From the NCBI GenBank assembly GCA_965199905.1, contig OZ241366.1, positions 2,356,001 to 2,420,000 of the forward strand: 64,000 bases of DNA, read 5' to 3'. This DNA comes from Ilyomonas sp965199905. Its GTDB lineage: Bacteria; Bacteroidota; Bacteroidia; Chitinophagales; Chitinophagaceae. The notes under the pieces were generated by a model. That model saw only the letters and a program-made list of their open reading frames with translations, was not told the DNA's origin and did no database searches. Position 1 is the first letter of the stretch, and each line of letters begins with the position of its first letter. Positions 55,146 through 64,000 of the stretch are shown here, one piece after another. The position numbers and the translations under genes are program-made.

Positions 55146-55341
55146 TGGATTTTAAAAAATATAAGGCTTTGTATAGGGATTGCTTTTTTATTACAAACAG
55201 AATTATGTTTTAAAAAGAACTGATTTTAATCCGGGGCATTATTAAAAAATAGGGTTGACAAAATCATAAATCTTACATCCTTTCTTTTACTCCCTTCAGA
55301 AATAGGAATGGGTTCACGGGTGGATTTTTGGCAGTTCGTGA

Positions 55342-55821
55342 TTAATTCTCATTAGAAAGGAAGCACAAGGATTTGGCGTGGTCAGTTATGGCAAAATCAC
55401 AAAGGACGTTTCTGATAAAAAAAACAGGGAAGATTTTGTCAATATAATGAATATGATCACCTCCAATGAAAAGATTATTTATGGAGGATTACCCGGACCC
55501 GGAATAACAACGATTTCGACCGATAATAAAGAAGCCAAAGTGAGCCATCTGAATACAAACAAAAAAGAACCACTGGCGATGATTTATTTTCCGGATGCCA
55601 AAATAAATCCTGATAGCAGTATCAATAAAAAAGATTTTTCACTCAAGATCAATTGCGACGGCGCTTCAGGTAATTATCACATTCATATTCAGCAAAACGG
55701 AAAAGAAATTTATAACAAGAATTTTCTGCTAAAAGCAGGAATTGAAAATGAAATACTTCTTATGCAAAATATGAAGCGGGAAGATGTGATTTTTGTAAGT
55801 GTTGTTCCGGTAACTAAATAA
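55342..55821 (+). pseudogene. C-terminal fragment, possibly of a PhoD-like metallophosphoesterase
   Basis: The frame is open from 55342 after a stop and ends at 55821. It reads RKEAQGFGVVSYGKITKD, later IYGGLPGPGITTIS and KEPLAMIYFPDAKI, then a beta domain (NYHIHIQQNGKEIYNKNF). AQGFGVV followed by a YxGxPxxI segment resembles the C-terminal end of Bacteroidota PhoD-like phosphodiesterases, but the catalytic metal-binding part is absent. A GTG at 55378 could start a 147-aa product. It looks like the surviving 3' end of a deleted gene; family assignment is tentative. Confidence 0.4.
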
Positions 55822-55957
55822 GGTAAGAAAAAAAGGTAATCGTTCAGCAATGGTTTTCTATACACTCTGGTTGATGGCAGAAATATCACGGTCAGAACAA
55901 AAAATTCATGACAAAATGGGAATAAATTATAATTAACTGTTTTTAATAAATTAAGAA

Positions 55958-56953
55958 ATGATAGAAAGAAAAAAATCAGGAAAGGGATCAATCATGCTGC
56001 TTTTTTGCATGATTTCCACATTTACTACCGCTTTGGCTCAACACCCAACCATTTTTAATTCTTTTAAAACGGGTCAGGACTGGCTTGCAGATGATGGGCT
56101 TCCCATTGATTGCCACGGAGGGAATATCATTTATGTTGATTCTTTAAAAACTTTCTTTTGGTATGGGGAGCATTACGGAAACCCGCGTGGCGCTGCTTGT
56201 TATTCTTCCAAAGATCTGTACAACTGGAAAAATGAAGGAGTGGTTATACAAAAAGGTGATATAGAAGTTTTTGAACGCCCCAAAGTAATTTATGACAAGA
56301 CCAATAAAAAATATGTTATGTGTTTTCATTATGATGGTAACCGTTATACAATAGCGGAGCTTGGGGTGGCGGTGAGCGATAAACCTACGGGGCCGTTTAT
56401 CTTAAAAAATCATTTCCGTCCAAACGGACACGAATCACGAGACATTGGACTTTACGTGGATCCGGAAACGGATAAAGCCTATATCGGTTATGCCGCCGAC
56501 CATACAAATCTCACCATAAGAATGGTAGAATTATCCGCTGATTACCTTACTGTAACCGGCAACGATGTTGATAGTAAAGCCCATTGCGAAGGACCGGGAA
56601 TTTTAAAAAAGAATGGTACATTTTACCTCCTTACCAGTGGCTGTTCAGGATGGACGCCCAACCCCGGAAATTATTATACAGCTTCGTCTATTATGGGTCC
56701 TTATGATCTAAAAGGCTCGCCGTTTATAGGCGATGCCGGAGATAATTCTTTCAACTCTCAGCCTTGTTATATTTTTAAAATACCCGGTTACAAAAATGCC
56801 TATCTCTATATGGGCGACAGATGGAACGGTTCCGGAAGCCCGAAATCACAATATGTTTTTTTGCCCATTACGATAACGCCCGGCGGGCAAATGGAACTTC
56901 ATTTTTACCGGGAATGGGATCTGACTGTTTTTACTCCTGAAAAAAATAAATAA
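55958..56953 (+). CDS. GH43-like secreted glycosidase
   Basis: A 331-aa protein with a signal peptide ending TALAQ. A five-bladed propeller is suggested by DDGLPIDCHGGNIIYV, TFFWYGEHYGNPRGAACYSSKDL, RPKVIYDKTNKKYVMCFH, ESRDIGLYVDPETDKAYIGY and CEGPGILKKNGTFYLLTSG. The early HGGNI and the CEGPG (acid) segments resemble GH43 galactanase/galactosidase members (the HAHGGGI type). The likely substrate is a galactose- or arabinose-containing side chain. It is in line with the other secreted enzymes of the locus. Confidence 0.85.
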   Translation: MIERKKSGKGSIMLLFCMISTFTTALAQHPTIFNSFKTGQDWLADDGLPIDCHGGNIIYVDSLKTFFWYGEHYGNPRGAACYSSKDLYNWKNEGVVIQKGDIEVFERPKVIYDKTNKKYVMCFHYDGNRYTIAELGVAVSDKPTGPFILKNHFRPNGHESRDIGLYVDPETDKAYIGYAADHTNLTIRMVELSADYLTVTGNDVDSKAHCEGPGILKKNGTFYLLTSGCSGWTPNPGNYYTASSIMGPYDLKGSPFIGDAGDNSFNSQPCYIFKIPGYKNAYLYMGDRWNGSGSPKSQYVFLPITITPGGQMELHFYREWDLTVFTPEKNK

Positions 56954-57135
56954 ATGACGAGCTGAACGCTTATGTAAAACAGAGGACTTTACTTTTTAGA
57001 TAAATGTAAAATTAACGTTATCATTCAGAACGTATTGGAGCATATCACTGAATCAATGATGCAAAAAAGAAATCCTGATTCGCTAAAGAAATAGAAAAAT
57101 AAAATAGCATTTTGTTACTTTTTAAACTATAATTT

Positions 57136-59265
57136 ATGAAAAGAAATATCTTATCAATCATCTTGTTCCTGTTTTTTTTAAATGGGGTACAGGCACAAAA
57201 ATCATTGACCGATTACGTGAATCCTTTTTTAGGAACAGCCACTTTATGGGATAGCATTGATATAGGGTATAAACCAACACACAGAACCTGGGGCGGCGAA
57301 GCGTTTCCTGGTTCTTCGTTGCCCAATGCAATGGTGCAATTAACGCCGGTAACACAATTTCATAGCGGATCGGGTTATCAATATGAAGACACGGTAATTT
57401 ACGGCTTTGCCCACACCAGCAAAGGTCACTGGAACTTATGCAATATACCTTTGCTGCCCGCGACAGGCAACATTAATCCTGACGATTATAAATCGGGTTA
57501 CAGCCATAAAAACGAATCTGCACATCCCGGTTATTACCAGGTTTATCTCCAAAAATATGGCGTAAATGCAGAGCTTACTTCAACGTTAAGATGTGCGTTT
57601 CATAAATATACTTTCAAGCAAGGCGAGCCTGAAAAACTAATTGCAGATTTATCCATGTCTAATGAAAGAGTAAAGAGTTGGGATATTCACCAGGAAAGCG
57701 AAAATGTGTTTACTGGTTTTCAACAAACGGGAGAAAAAATGTATTTCTATGCGGTAGCCAATCACCCAATAAAAGGCATTGATTCTTTAAAAACGGATAA
57801 GAAAATAATTCCGGTTGTGAATTTTATTAGCTCAGGCAAACCGCTTGAGCTACAAATAGGTTTTTCTTTTGTAAGCATTCAAAATGCAAAAGAGAATTTA
57901 CAGAAAGAAATGCTGGGAAAAAGCTTTGCCGATGTAAGAAAAGCCGCAACAGTAACCTGGGAAAACCTGTTATCAAAAATTAAAGTAACGGGCGGCACCG
58001 AAAGGCAGCGTGGATTATTCTATTCTACTTTGTACCGTTCTTTTTTATGGCCCACATTACGCAGTGATGCTAACGGAGAATTTACAGATGAAAGCGGCAA
58101 AGTGGTAAACAAAGGTTTCAGGTATTATACCACGCCTTCTTTATGGGATACTTACCGCAACAAACTGGTTTTACTCGGCATGCTTTCACCCGATGTTACC
58201 AATGATGTAATCCAGTCTTTGATTGACAAAGGCGAAAAAAAAGGATTTATGCCTACCTTTTTTCATGGAGATCATGCTGCCCCGTTTATCGCCGGATCTT
58301 ATTTAAGAGGAATAAAAGGGTACGATGTAAAAAGTGCTTACAACCTGCTGTTACGCAATGCTACGCTTGAAAACAGGAGCCGTCCACATATTCTGGAATA
58401 CATTGAAAAAGGTTATGTGCCCGAGCAGGACCTTGCCCATCCTGTTTTGGAAACCGTTGCCAATGCAGGCGTTACCAAAACCCTTGAATATGCTTATGAT
58501 GATTATTCCGTGGCTTTGCTGGCAAAAGCATTACACGATACGGCTAATTACAATATGCTTATGAAAAGAACCACGAATTATAAAAATGTATTTGATCCCT
58601 CAACAGAATTAATGCGTGGGCGGCTTGCCAATGGAGAGTGGATTAAAAATTTTGATCCTACTTTTATTTATTATGAATACATGTACCGCGAAGCCAATGC
58701 CTGGCAGTCTTCGTTTTTTGTACCCCATGATATACAAGGATTGATAAGCTTATATAAAAGCAAAGCAGATTTTGAACAAAAAGTAGATAGCCTTTTTACC
58801 ATTCCTTTTCACGGTAATGAAGCCTATAATATCTCTGTTTTTATCGGTCAGTATTGCCAGGGAAACCAACCCGATCATAGTTCGCCATACATGTACTATT
58901 TTGTTGGTAAACCAGAAAAATCACAGGCAATATTAGATACCATTATGAACAATTTTTATGATATGGGCAAAGATAAACTTGCCTATCCCGGAATGGATGA
59001 TGCCGGTGAAATGTCGGCATGGTTTGTATTTAACGCGATGGGATTTTATCCTTTCTCGCCAGCCGATACAAAATACATTGTATCGGTGCCTCTTTTTGAT
59101 AAGGTAAAATGGCAAACAGACAGCGGAAAAACGCTGACGATTAAAAAGTCTGGCAACAGCAGGAATTTAGCTTCTATCAAAGTAAACGGAAAAGAAGCCG
59201 AAGGCTATTTCGTTTCTTATGATTTGTTTAAAAACGGCGGTAATATAGATATACAAACCAAGTAA
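57136..59265 (+). CDS. GH92 alpha-mannosidase (second)
   Basis: A 709-aa secreted enzyme with signal peptide MKRNILSIILFLFFLNGVQAQ. LTDYVNPFLGTATLWDS, GEAFPGSSLPNAMVQLTPVT and SGYQYEDTVIYGFAHTSKGH start the beta domain; the catalytic domain has SLWDTYRNKLVLLGML, YCQGNQPDHSSPYMYYFVG and GMDDAGEMSAWFVFNAMGFYPF. The last segment differs from the first GH92 (GDEDNGQTS) and suggests another linkage specificity. GH92 is an exo-alpha-mannosidase family. The GH2 gene follows after 78 nt. Confidence 0.93.
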   Translation: MKRNILSIILFLFFLNGVQAQKSLTDYVNPFLGTATLWDSIDIGYKPTHRTWGGEAFPGSSLPNAMVQLTPVTQFHSGSGYQYEDTVIYGFAHTSKGHWNLCNIPLLPATGNINPDDYKSGYSHKNESAHPGYYQVYLQKYGVNAELTSTLRCAFHKYTFKQGEPEKLIADLSMSNERVKSWDIHQESENVFTGFQQTGEKMYFYAVANHPIKGIDSLKTDKKIIPVVNFISSGKPLELQIGFSFVSIQNAKENLQKEMLGKSFADVRKAATVTWENLLSKIKVTGGTERQRGLFYSTLYRSFLWPTLRSDANGEFTDESGKVVNKGFRYYTTPSLWDTYRNKLVLLGMLSPDVTNDVIQSLIDKGEKKGFMPTFFHGDHAAPFIAGSYLRGIKGYDVKSAYNLLLRNATLENRSRPHILEYIEKGYVPEQDLAHPVLETVANAGVTKTLEYAYDDYSVALLAKALHDTANYNMLMKRTTNYKNVFDPSTELMRGRLANGEWIKNFDPTFIYYEYMYREANAWQSSFFVPHDIQGLISLYKSKADFEQKVDSLFTIPFHGNEAYNISVFIGQYCQGNQPDHSSPYMYYFVGKPEKSQAILDTIMNNFYDMGKDKLAYPGMDDAGEMSAWFVFNAMGFYPFSPADTKYIVSVPLFDKVKWQTDSGKTLTIKKSGNSRNLASIKVNGKEAEGYFVSYDLFKNGGNIDIQTK

Positions 59266-59343
59266 GTTGGGCACTTTTTCCTCTTTATATAGTCGGGTAA
59301 TTATAAGCGTAAAATCTTTGATTGACCGGCAAAACGGCAGCCT

Positions 59344-62103
59344 ATGAAAAAAATATTGTCATCATTGTTGTTCACTACAATTTGCTTCACCGCATTTTCA
59401 CAAGGAACAATCGTTAAATACCTGTCGGGCACCGATAAAGATCATACCGTACAATGGGATTTTTATTGCACCGCCGGTAGAAACAGCGGCAACTGGACTA
59501 AAATTTCGGTACCCTCAAACTGGGAATTACAAGGCTTTGGCACTTATAATTATGGTCACGATAAAGTAAAAGCTAACGAACAGGGGCTTTACAAGCACGA
59601 GTTTTCTTTGGATAATTGGAAAGGGAAAAAAGTATTTATTGTTTTTGAAGGTTCCATGACCGATACCAAAGTAATGGTGAACGGTCAGGAGGCAGGACCG
59701 GTGCACCAGGGTGGTTTTTATCGCTTCAAGTATGATATTACCAACCTGCTAAAACTAAATGGCAAGAACCTGCTGGAAGTGACCGTCGATAAAACATCGG
59801 CAAATACTTCGGTTAATCATGCAGAGCGAGAAAGCGACTTTTGGATATTCGGCGGCATTTTCCGTCCGGTTTACCTCCAAATTGTTCCGGCAACTTTTAT
59901 AGACAGGATCGCTATCAACGCAAAAGACGATGGATCTTTTAAAATGGATGTTTTTCCAAAAAACATAGTCGGAGCAGAAACAATTGAAGCACAGGTGCAA
60001 AAACTTAACGGTGAAAATGTGGGTCAGCCGTTCGCTGTTACAGCGAACACTACCGGTGCGGAGAAATATAAACTGCAAAACCATTTTACAAATCCTTTAT
60101 TATGGAGCACTGAATTTCCTAACCGGTACCGGGTTGTTGTTTCAATAAAAAACAAACAAAAGGTTATTCACCAGGTAATACAAAAATTCGGGTTTCGCAC
60201 GGTAGAACTCCGAACCAACGACGGGCTTTATGTAAACGGAGCTAAAATCATTTTAAAAGGTTGTAACCGCCATAGCTTTTGGCCCGAAACCGGCCGCACA
60301 TTAAGCCATGATATTCAATTGATGGATGTTGGTTTAATAAAAGAGATGAATATGAATGCAGTGCGCATGTCGCACTATCCGCCCGACCAGGACTTTCTTG
60401 ACGTTTGTGATTCAATGGGTTTGTATGTATTGGACGAGCTAACCGGATGGCAGGCGAAGTATGATACGACCGTCGGTCGCAAAGTGGTTAAAGAATTAGT
60501 GGTACGGGATGTAAATCATCCGTGTATTATTATCTGGGATAATGGCAACGAAGGTGGCTGGAATACCGGGCTGGACAATGACTATGCTTTATATGATCCG
60601 CAAAAGCGCACTGTTATTCATCCCTGGGAGAAATTCAATGGTACCGATACACATCATTACCCCGATTATAACTACATCACAAAAGCTGTTGCAAACGGGC
60701 AGGAAGTTTTTTTTTCAACAGAATTCATGCATGGTTTGTATGATGGCGGCGCCGGAGCCGGGCTTAATGATTTCTGGAATCTAATGATGCAACATCCACA
60801 TGCGGGAGGCGGTTTTATCTGGGCGTTGTTAGACGAGGATGTTATCCGCACTGATAAAAACGGAATCTATGACGGCGATGGCAATCATGCGCCGGATGGC
60901 ATTTTGGGACCACACCGTGAAAAAGAAGCCTCCTTTTACGCCATCAAAGAAATCTGGTCGCCGGTCTACATCAACCTGCCATCCCTTGATAGTAACTTCA
61001 ATGGTCAGATTCCTGTTGAAAACAGATATTCCTTTACCAACCTTACTCAATGCATATTTACCTGGCAATTGGTTACATTTCCATCTGCAACAGCGAACAC
61101 TACAAAAGCTACTGTGCAGGCAACCGGCGCACCGGCAAAACTCAATCTGCAACCGGGAGAAAAAGGAATGCTTAACTTGACTTTACCAGCCTCCTGGCGT
61201 AAAAGCGATGCATTATATCTTACCGCTTTTGGACCAGATAAAAAAGAAATATTTACCTGGAGCCGGGCTATCAAATCACCGGAAAGCATAAATAAAAAAG
61301 CGCTCTCATCCAATACATCCACATCGGCAATACAAGCAAAAGAAGCGGGCAACTTGCTAAGCGTAACATGCGATGGCATAATATATTACTTTGATAAAAC
61401 CACCGGTTACATTCAAAAAGTAGTGAAGCCAACAGGCGTCATTTCTTTATCCGACGGTCCCGTTTTGGCAGGTATCAAAACCGAATTAAAGCGGTTTAGA
61501 TACTATACTGAAAACGGGCAATACATTGTGGAAGCCGATTATGCGGGAAAAGAAACTTTACACATCAAATGGACATTTACAAGCGGGCATCCGGTTAAGC
61601 TGGATTATCAATATACGCAGCAAAGCGATGCTGATTTCAGGGGTATCATTTTTCATTATCCCGAAGAAAAAATCACCGGCATGAAATGGCTCGGCCGAGG
61701 TCCGTACAGGGTTTGGAAAAACAGGCTGAAAGGACAGCGGTTTGGCGTGTGGCACAAAGCCTATAACAATACCGTTACCGGGCAAACCTGGAACTATCCT
61801 GAATTTGCGGGTTATCATGCGGAAGTAAATTGGGTGGTAATTGAAAATAAAGAATCCTCTTTTACTGTTTACACCAGCGATAAAAACATGTATTTCCAGA
61901 TGCTGCACCCGCCAAGAGAAATGGATGCACTTCAAAACAATAATGTGGAACCGCCATTTCCTGAAGGCAATATCGGTTTTTTATCTGCTATCAGCGCCAT
62001 TGGCACCAAGTTTCATCCGGCAAAAGCAATGGGACCGGAAGGCGAAATAAATGGTGGCACTAGCAAAAAGATAACCGGCACACTCTGGTTTGATTTCAAA
62101 TAG
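59344..62103 (+). CDS. GH2 glycoside hydrolase (beta-galactosidase/mannosidase-like)
   Basis: A 919-aa secreted enzyme with signal peptide to about AFSQG. The jelly-roll domain (SVPSNWELQGFGTYNYG), an Ig domain, and the catalytic barrel with ILKGCNRHSFWPETG, CIIIWDNGNEGGWNTG (acid/base Glu about residue 403) and VFFSTEFMHGLYDGG (nucleophile Glu about 460) define GH2. The barrel motif NGNEGG rather than LGNECG separates it from the first GH2 and puts it in another subgroup, so a different beta-linked sugar is likely. The C-terminal domain ends WLGRGPYRVWKNRLKGQ ... GTLWFDFK. Confidence 0.92.
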   Translation: MKKILSSLLFTTICFTAFSQGTIVKYLSGTDKDHTVQWDFYCTAGRNSGNWTKISVPSNWELQGFGTYNYGHDKVKANEQGLYKHEFSLDNWKGKKVFIVFEGSMTDTKVMVNGQEAGPVHQGGFYRFKYDITNLLKLNGKNLLEVTVDKTSANTSVNHAERESDFWIFGGIFRPVYLQIVPATFIDRIAINAKDDGSFKMDVFPKNIVGAETIEAQVQKLNGENVGQPFAVTANTTGAEKYKLQNHFTNPLLWSTEFPNRYRVVVSIKNKQKVIHQVIQKFGFRTVELRTNDGLYVNGAKIILKGCNRHSFWPETGRTLSHDIQLMDVGLIKEMNMNAVRMSHYPPDQDFLDVCDSMGLYVLDELTGWQAKYDTTVGRKVVKELVVRDVNHPCIIIWDNGNEGGWNTGLDNDYALYDPQKRTVIHPWEKFNGTDTHHYPDYNYITKAVANGQEVFFSTEFMHGLYDGGAGAGLNDFWNLMMQHPHAGGGFIWALLDEDVIRTDKNGIYDGDGNHAPDGILGPHREKEASFYAIKEIWSPVYINLPSLDSNFNGQIPVENRYSFTNLTQCIFTWQLVTFPSATANTTKATVQATGAPAKLNLQPGEKGMLNLTLPASWRKSDALYLTAFGPDKKEIFTWSRAIKSPESINKKALSSNTSTSAIQAKEAGNLLSVTCDGIIYYFDKTTGYIQKVVKPTGVISLSDGPVLAGIKTELKRFRYYTENGQYIVEADYAGKETLHIKWTFTSGHPVKLDYQYTQQSDADFRGIIFHYPEEKITGMKWLGRGPYRVWKNRLKGQRFGVWHKAYNNTVTGQTWNYPEFAGYHAEVNWVVIENKESSFTVYTSDKNMYFQMLHPPREMDALQNNNVEPPFPEGNIGFLSAISAIGTKFHPAKAMGPEGEINGGTSKKITGTLWFDFK

Positions 62104-62435
62104 TAACTGATTAAAGTAGTTCGTTAAAATAAAATGATAATAATTGAAGCCGTCATTCCGCAAATGCCGCCAACAAGAAAGCTGAATTATTTACGACTTA
62201 GCGGCGGCTTTGTGCAGAATCGGTGGATGAAAATTAATCAAACATAATTCTGATGAACTATGAGCCTGTTTAAAAATGAGGGATGAACATGAATAGATTG
62301 ATAAGGAGGCATTTCTATGTAGTGATGCCGTATTCACTTCGGGAGACCTCTCCTTGCGTCGAGGTGACGAATGCATCCTTTTAATCATTTTAAACAAACT
62401 CTATTAAACAAAATTTTTCAAGCTCAATAAAATTT
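62104..62435. other. Intergenic region with one arm of the palindromic repeat
   Basis: No gene. At 62343-62369 lies GAGACCTCTCCTTGCGTCGA and the following GGTGACG, which in reverse complement (CGTCACCTCGACGCAAGGAG) matches the arms of the element at 49840-49920. Confidence 0.5.
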
Positions 62436-63698
62436 ATGCAAATACTACAAAGCAAAAAATGCTGCATCTTCCTTGTTCTTTCCGGCTTTTGCATCCTCTT
62501 ATCTCTTTCTTCCTGCCATTCTAATAATACGGAGTCAGCGAAAAGTGGCAGCGACTCGTTAACCGCCGGCAGCAACAGCGATAGCACCGGTATTTCATTA
62601 AATGTGCAATCGATTACCGATAGTTTGGATGCGCCTACGGCTTTAGCTTTTCCGGGCAATGGCGACATTTGGGTAACGGAACAAAAAGGTCACCTACGGG
62701 TGATCCGAAACGGCAAATTAATGGATGTTCCTCTGCTTGACATGGCAAGTAAGATGGTAAAGGTTAATGATGGCTATGAAGAACGCGGCTTGCTGGAAGT
62801 TACGCTGCACCCGGACTTTAAATCTAACCGGAAGTTTTTTGTTTTTTACAGCGCGCCTTCAACGCAAAAAGGTTCAAACCACAAAGGCGTATTAGCCGAG
62901 TACCAGTTGCCAACCGGTTCGGGACAGGTAAGCCCCAACAGCGGACGCATTATTCTTACGATTGAAGAGCCGGATGGCAATCACAATGGCGGTTGTGTTA
63001 AGTTTGGTCCTGATGGCTATTTATACGTTGGTTTTGGTGATGGCGGCGGGCAGGGCGATAAGCATGGCGAAATTGGCAACGGGCAAAAAATGGATACCTG
63101 GCTGGGAAAAATTTTGCGTATTGATGTCAATACCAATTCCGGTTACAGTGTACCAAAAGATAATCCGTTTGTTGGCAAAAAAGGTGTAAAACCTGAAATT
63201 TGGGCGTATGGTTTCCGCAACCCTTACCGCTTCTCTTTTGATAAATCTTCGGGGCAATTGTTTGCCGGTGATGTTGGTCAGGATACCTGGGAAGAAGTTG
63301 ATATTATTAAGAAAGGAGCGAATTACGGCTGGCGGTTAATGGAAGGAACACATTGTTACAACCCGGCTGACAATTGCGACACCACCGGAATTACAATGCC
63401 CATTACAGAATACAGTCATAAAATAGGCATTTCAGTTATCGGCGGTTATGTGTATAACGGGCAGCAAGTGCCGGCTCTGAAAGGCAAGTATATTTTTGCC
63501 GATTGGGTTGGAAAAGTATTTTATCTGCAACAAAACGGTACTGCCTGGACAAGAGGCAACATTTCGTTGAAAAATGTGCCTGAAAACAAAAGAGTAACTG
63601 GCTTTGGACAAGATCCGGAGGGAGAGGTATATATGCTCACTAATCTGGAAAGCGGACCGGGCAAAATAAAAGGTAGTGTTTATAAAATTACCAAATAA
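62436..63698 (+). CDS. PQQ-dependent sugar (glucose/sorbosone-type) dehydrogenase, lipoprotein
   Basis: A 420-aa lipoprotein (signal ending LLSLSSC). The six-bladed propeller shows DAPTALAFPGNGDIWVTEQKG, ERGLLEVTLHPDF, the GGCVKFGPDGYLYVGFGDGG motif, and PEIWAYGFRNPYRFSFD, followed by AGDVGQDTWEEVDII. These are the sGDH/Hhip-like family motifs. Such enzymes oxidise sugars in the periplasm with PQQ; some Bacteroidota homologues lack known PQQ synthesis. It may oxidise the sugars freed by the upstream glycosidases. It is separated by 332 nt, so it may be transcribed separately. Confidence 0.9.
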   Translation: MQILQSKKCCIFLVLSGFCILLSLSSCHSNNTESAKSGSDSLTAGSNSDSTGISLNVQSITDSLDAPTALAFPGNGDIWVTEQKGHLRVIRNGKLMDVPLLDMASKMVKVNDGYEERGLLEVTLHPDFKSNRKFFVFYSAPSTQKGSNHKGVLAEYQLPTGSGQVSPNSGRIILTIEEPDGNHNGGCVKFGPDGYLYVGFGDGGGQGDKHGEIGNGQKMDTWLGKILRIDVNTNSGYSVPKDNPFVGKKGVKPEIWAYGFRNPYRFSFDKSSGQLFAGDVGQDTWEEVDIIKKGANYGWRLMEGTHCYNPADNCDTTGITMPITEYSHKIGISVIGGYVYNGQQVPALKGKYIFADWVGKVFYLQQNGTAWTRGNISLKNVPENKRVTGFGQDPEGEVYMLTNLESGPGKIKGSVYKITK

Positions 63699-63881
63699 TC
63701 AACCGTGTATATCAGGTTTATAATAATACAAAACTTACCATCCAAAGCCTCAATAAAGATCAAAAATACTGGTTTGCGATAGATGCTTTCGGCGGAAATG
63801 GGGTTACACGGGGCGATGTTCAGTAAAGCATCATTTTTTATTAAAAAAATGATTATTGTGTCACTTGAATCTTTTCACATT

Positions 63882-63906
63882 TCGGCGGGTGGAGACACAC
63901 CGCCGA
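63882..63906 (+). other. Hairpin (first of a tandem pair) after the sugar dehydrogenase
   Basis: TCGGCGG (63882-63888) pairs perfectly with CCGCCGA (63900-63906) around an 11-nt loop that can itself extend pairing. It lies 9 nt before a second hairpin. Confidence 0.5.
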
Positions 63907-63915
63907 TAAAAGCTA

Positions 63916-63954
63916 CCGGATGGTGTCCTCACCATCCGGACTATTCCATTTTTT
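63916..63954 (+). terminator. Hairpin with downstream T run
   Basis: CCGGATGGTG (63916-63925) pairs perfectly with CACCATCCGG (63930-63939) with the tetraloop TCCT; a TTTTTT run begins 10 nt later at 63949. It could terminate the locus or, because a start codon lies ~20 nt downstream, form part of a leader of the next gene. Confidence 0.5.
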
Positions 63955-63973
63955 AAATTATAATGTATCCACA

Positions 63974-64000
63974 ATGATTATGAAATTCCTTTTCAGAATT
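63974..64000 (+). CDS. Possible start of the next gene (cut by window end)
   Basis: ATG ATT ATG AAA TTC CTT TTC AGA ATT at the extreme end reads MIMKFLFRI, the sort of N terminus seen in signal peptides. Only nine codons are present, so this is a suggestion. Confidence 0.25.

Overview
The window reads as chromosomal DNA of a Bacteroidota bacterium, most likely of the Chitinophagaceae or a close relative. The basis is a complete sigma / FecR / STN-SusC / SusD module, the long three-domain IspG, the archaeal/eukaryote-like ProRS, many Bacteroidota-type lipoproteins, FadL-like and DUF5723 outer membrane proteins, and generally weak Shine-Dalgarno sequences. The assignment is by inference; no rRNA or intact tRNA gene is present.

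Layout. (1) 1-7.1 kb: a peptide secretion cluster. It holds a VKOR-thioredoxin disulfide-forming membrane protein (5' end outside the window), a 68-aa double-glycine precursor with an eight-cysteine core, a very AT-rich TlpA-like thioredoxin protein, a C39-peptidase ABC exporter broken by one frameshift, and an HlyD-type adaptor. This is the best candidate for an undescribed system: a secreted, probably disulfide-stapled peptide with its own oxidase and exporter. (2) 7.3-32.9 kb: mostly housekeeping and metabolism: proS, outer membrane and lipoproteins, an FKBP isomerase, pnuC-nadR for NAD salvage, a GH3 glucosidase, ispG, a radical-SAM/DUF4130 pair of unknown DNA-related role, a glycosyltransferase, ribE, truB, hemH-hemJ, tyrS, and a WYL regulator with DinB. 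(3) 32.9-37.9 kb: a worn region with relics of a tRNA(CAU), a tyrosine integrase and a truncated flavoprotein, then a lipoprotein, an SDR and an AraC regulator interrupted by an amber codon. (4) 37.9-63.7 kb: a glycan-use locus. It has an ECF sigma factor, FecR, SusC with an STN signalling domain, SusD and a phosphodiesterase, followed by secreted enzymes: GH2, GH92, an SGNH esterase, a sialate O-acetylesterase-like esterase, GH43, a second GH92, a second GH2 and a PQQ-type sugar dehydrogenase. Two GH92 enzymes with two GH2 enzymes and two esterases suggest a mannose-containing, acylated glycan.

Two cross-cutting themes emerge. First, degenerate tandem repeats with a strict 7-nt period occur at several places and lie inside conserved genes (nadR, ispG, the hemH 3' end). 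Second, gene decay is common: the frameshifted exporter and a lipoprotein, a shredded DUF5723 gene, single in-frame stops in a four-helix-bundle gene and an AraC regulator, an integrase relic and a metallophosphoesterase tail. Some of these could be sequencing errors.
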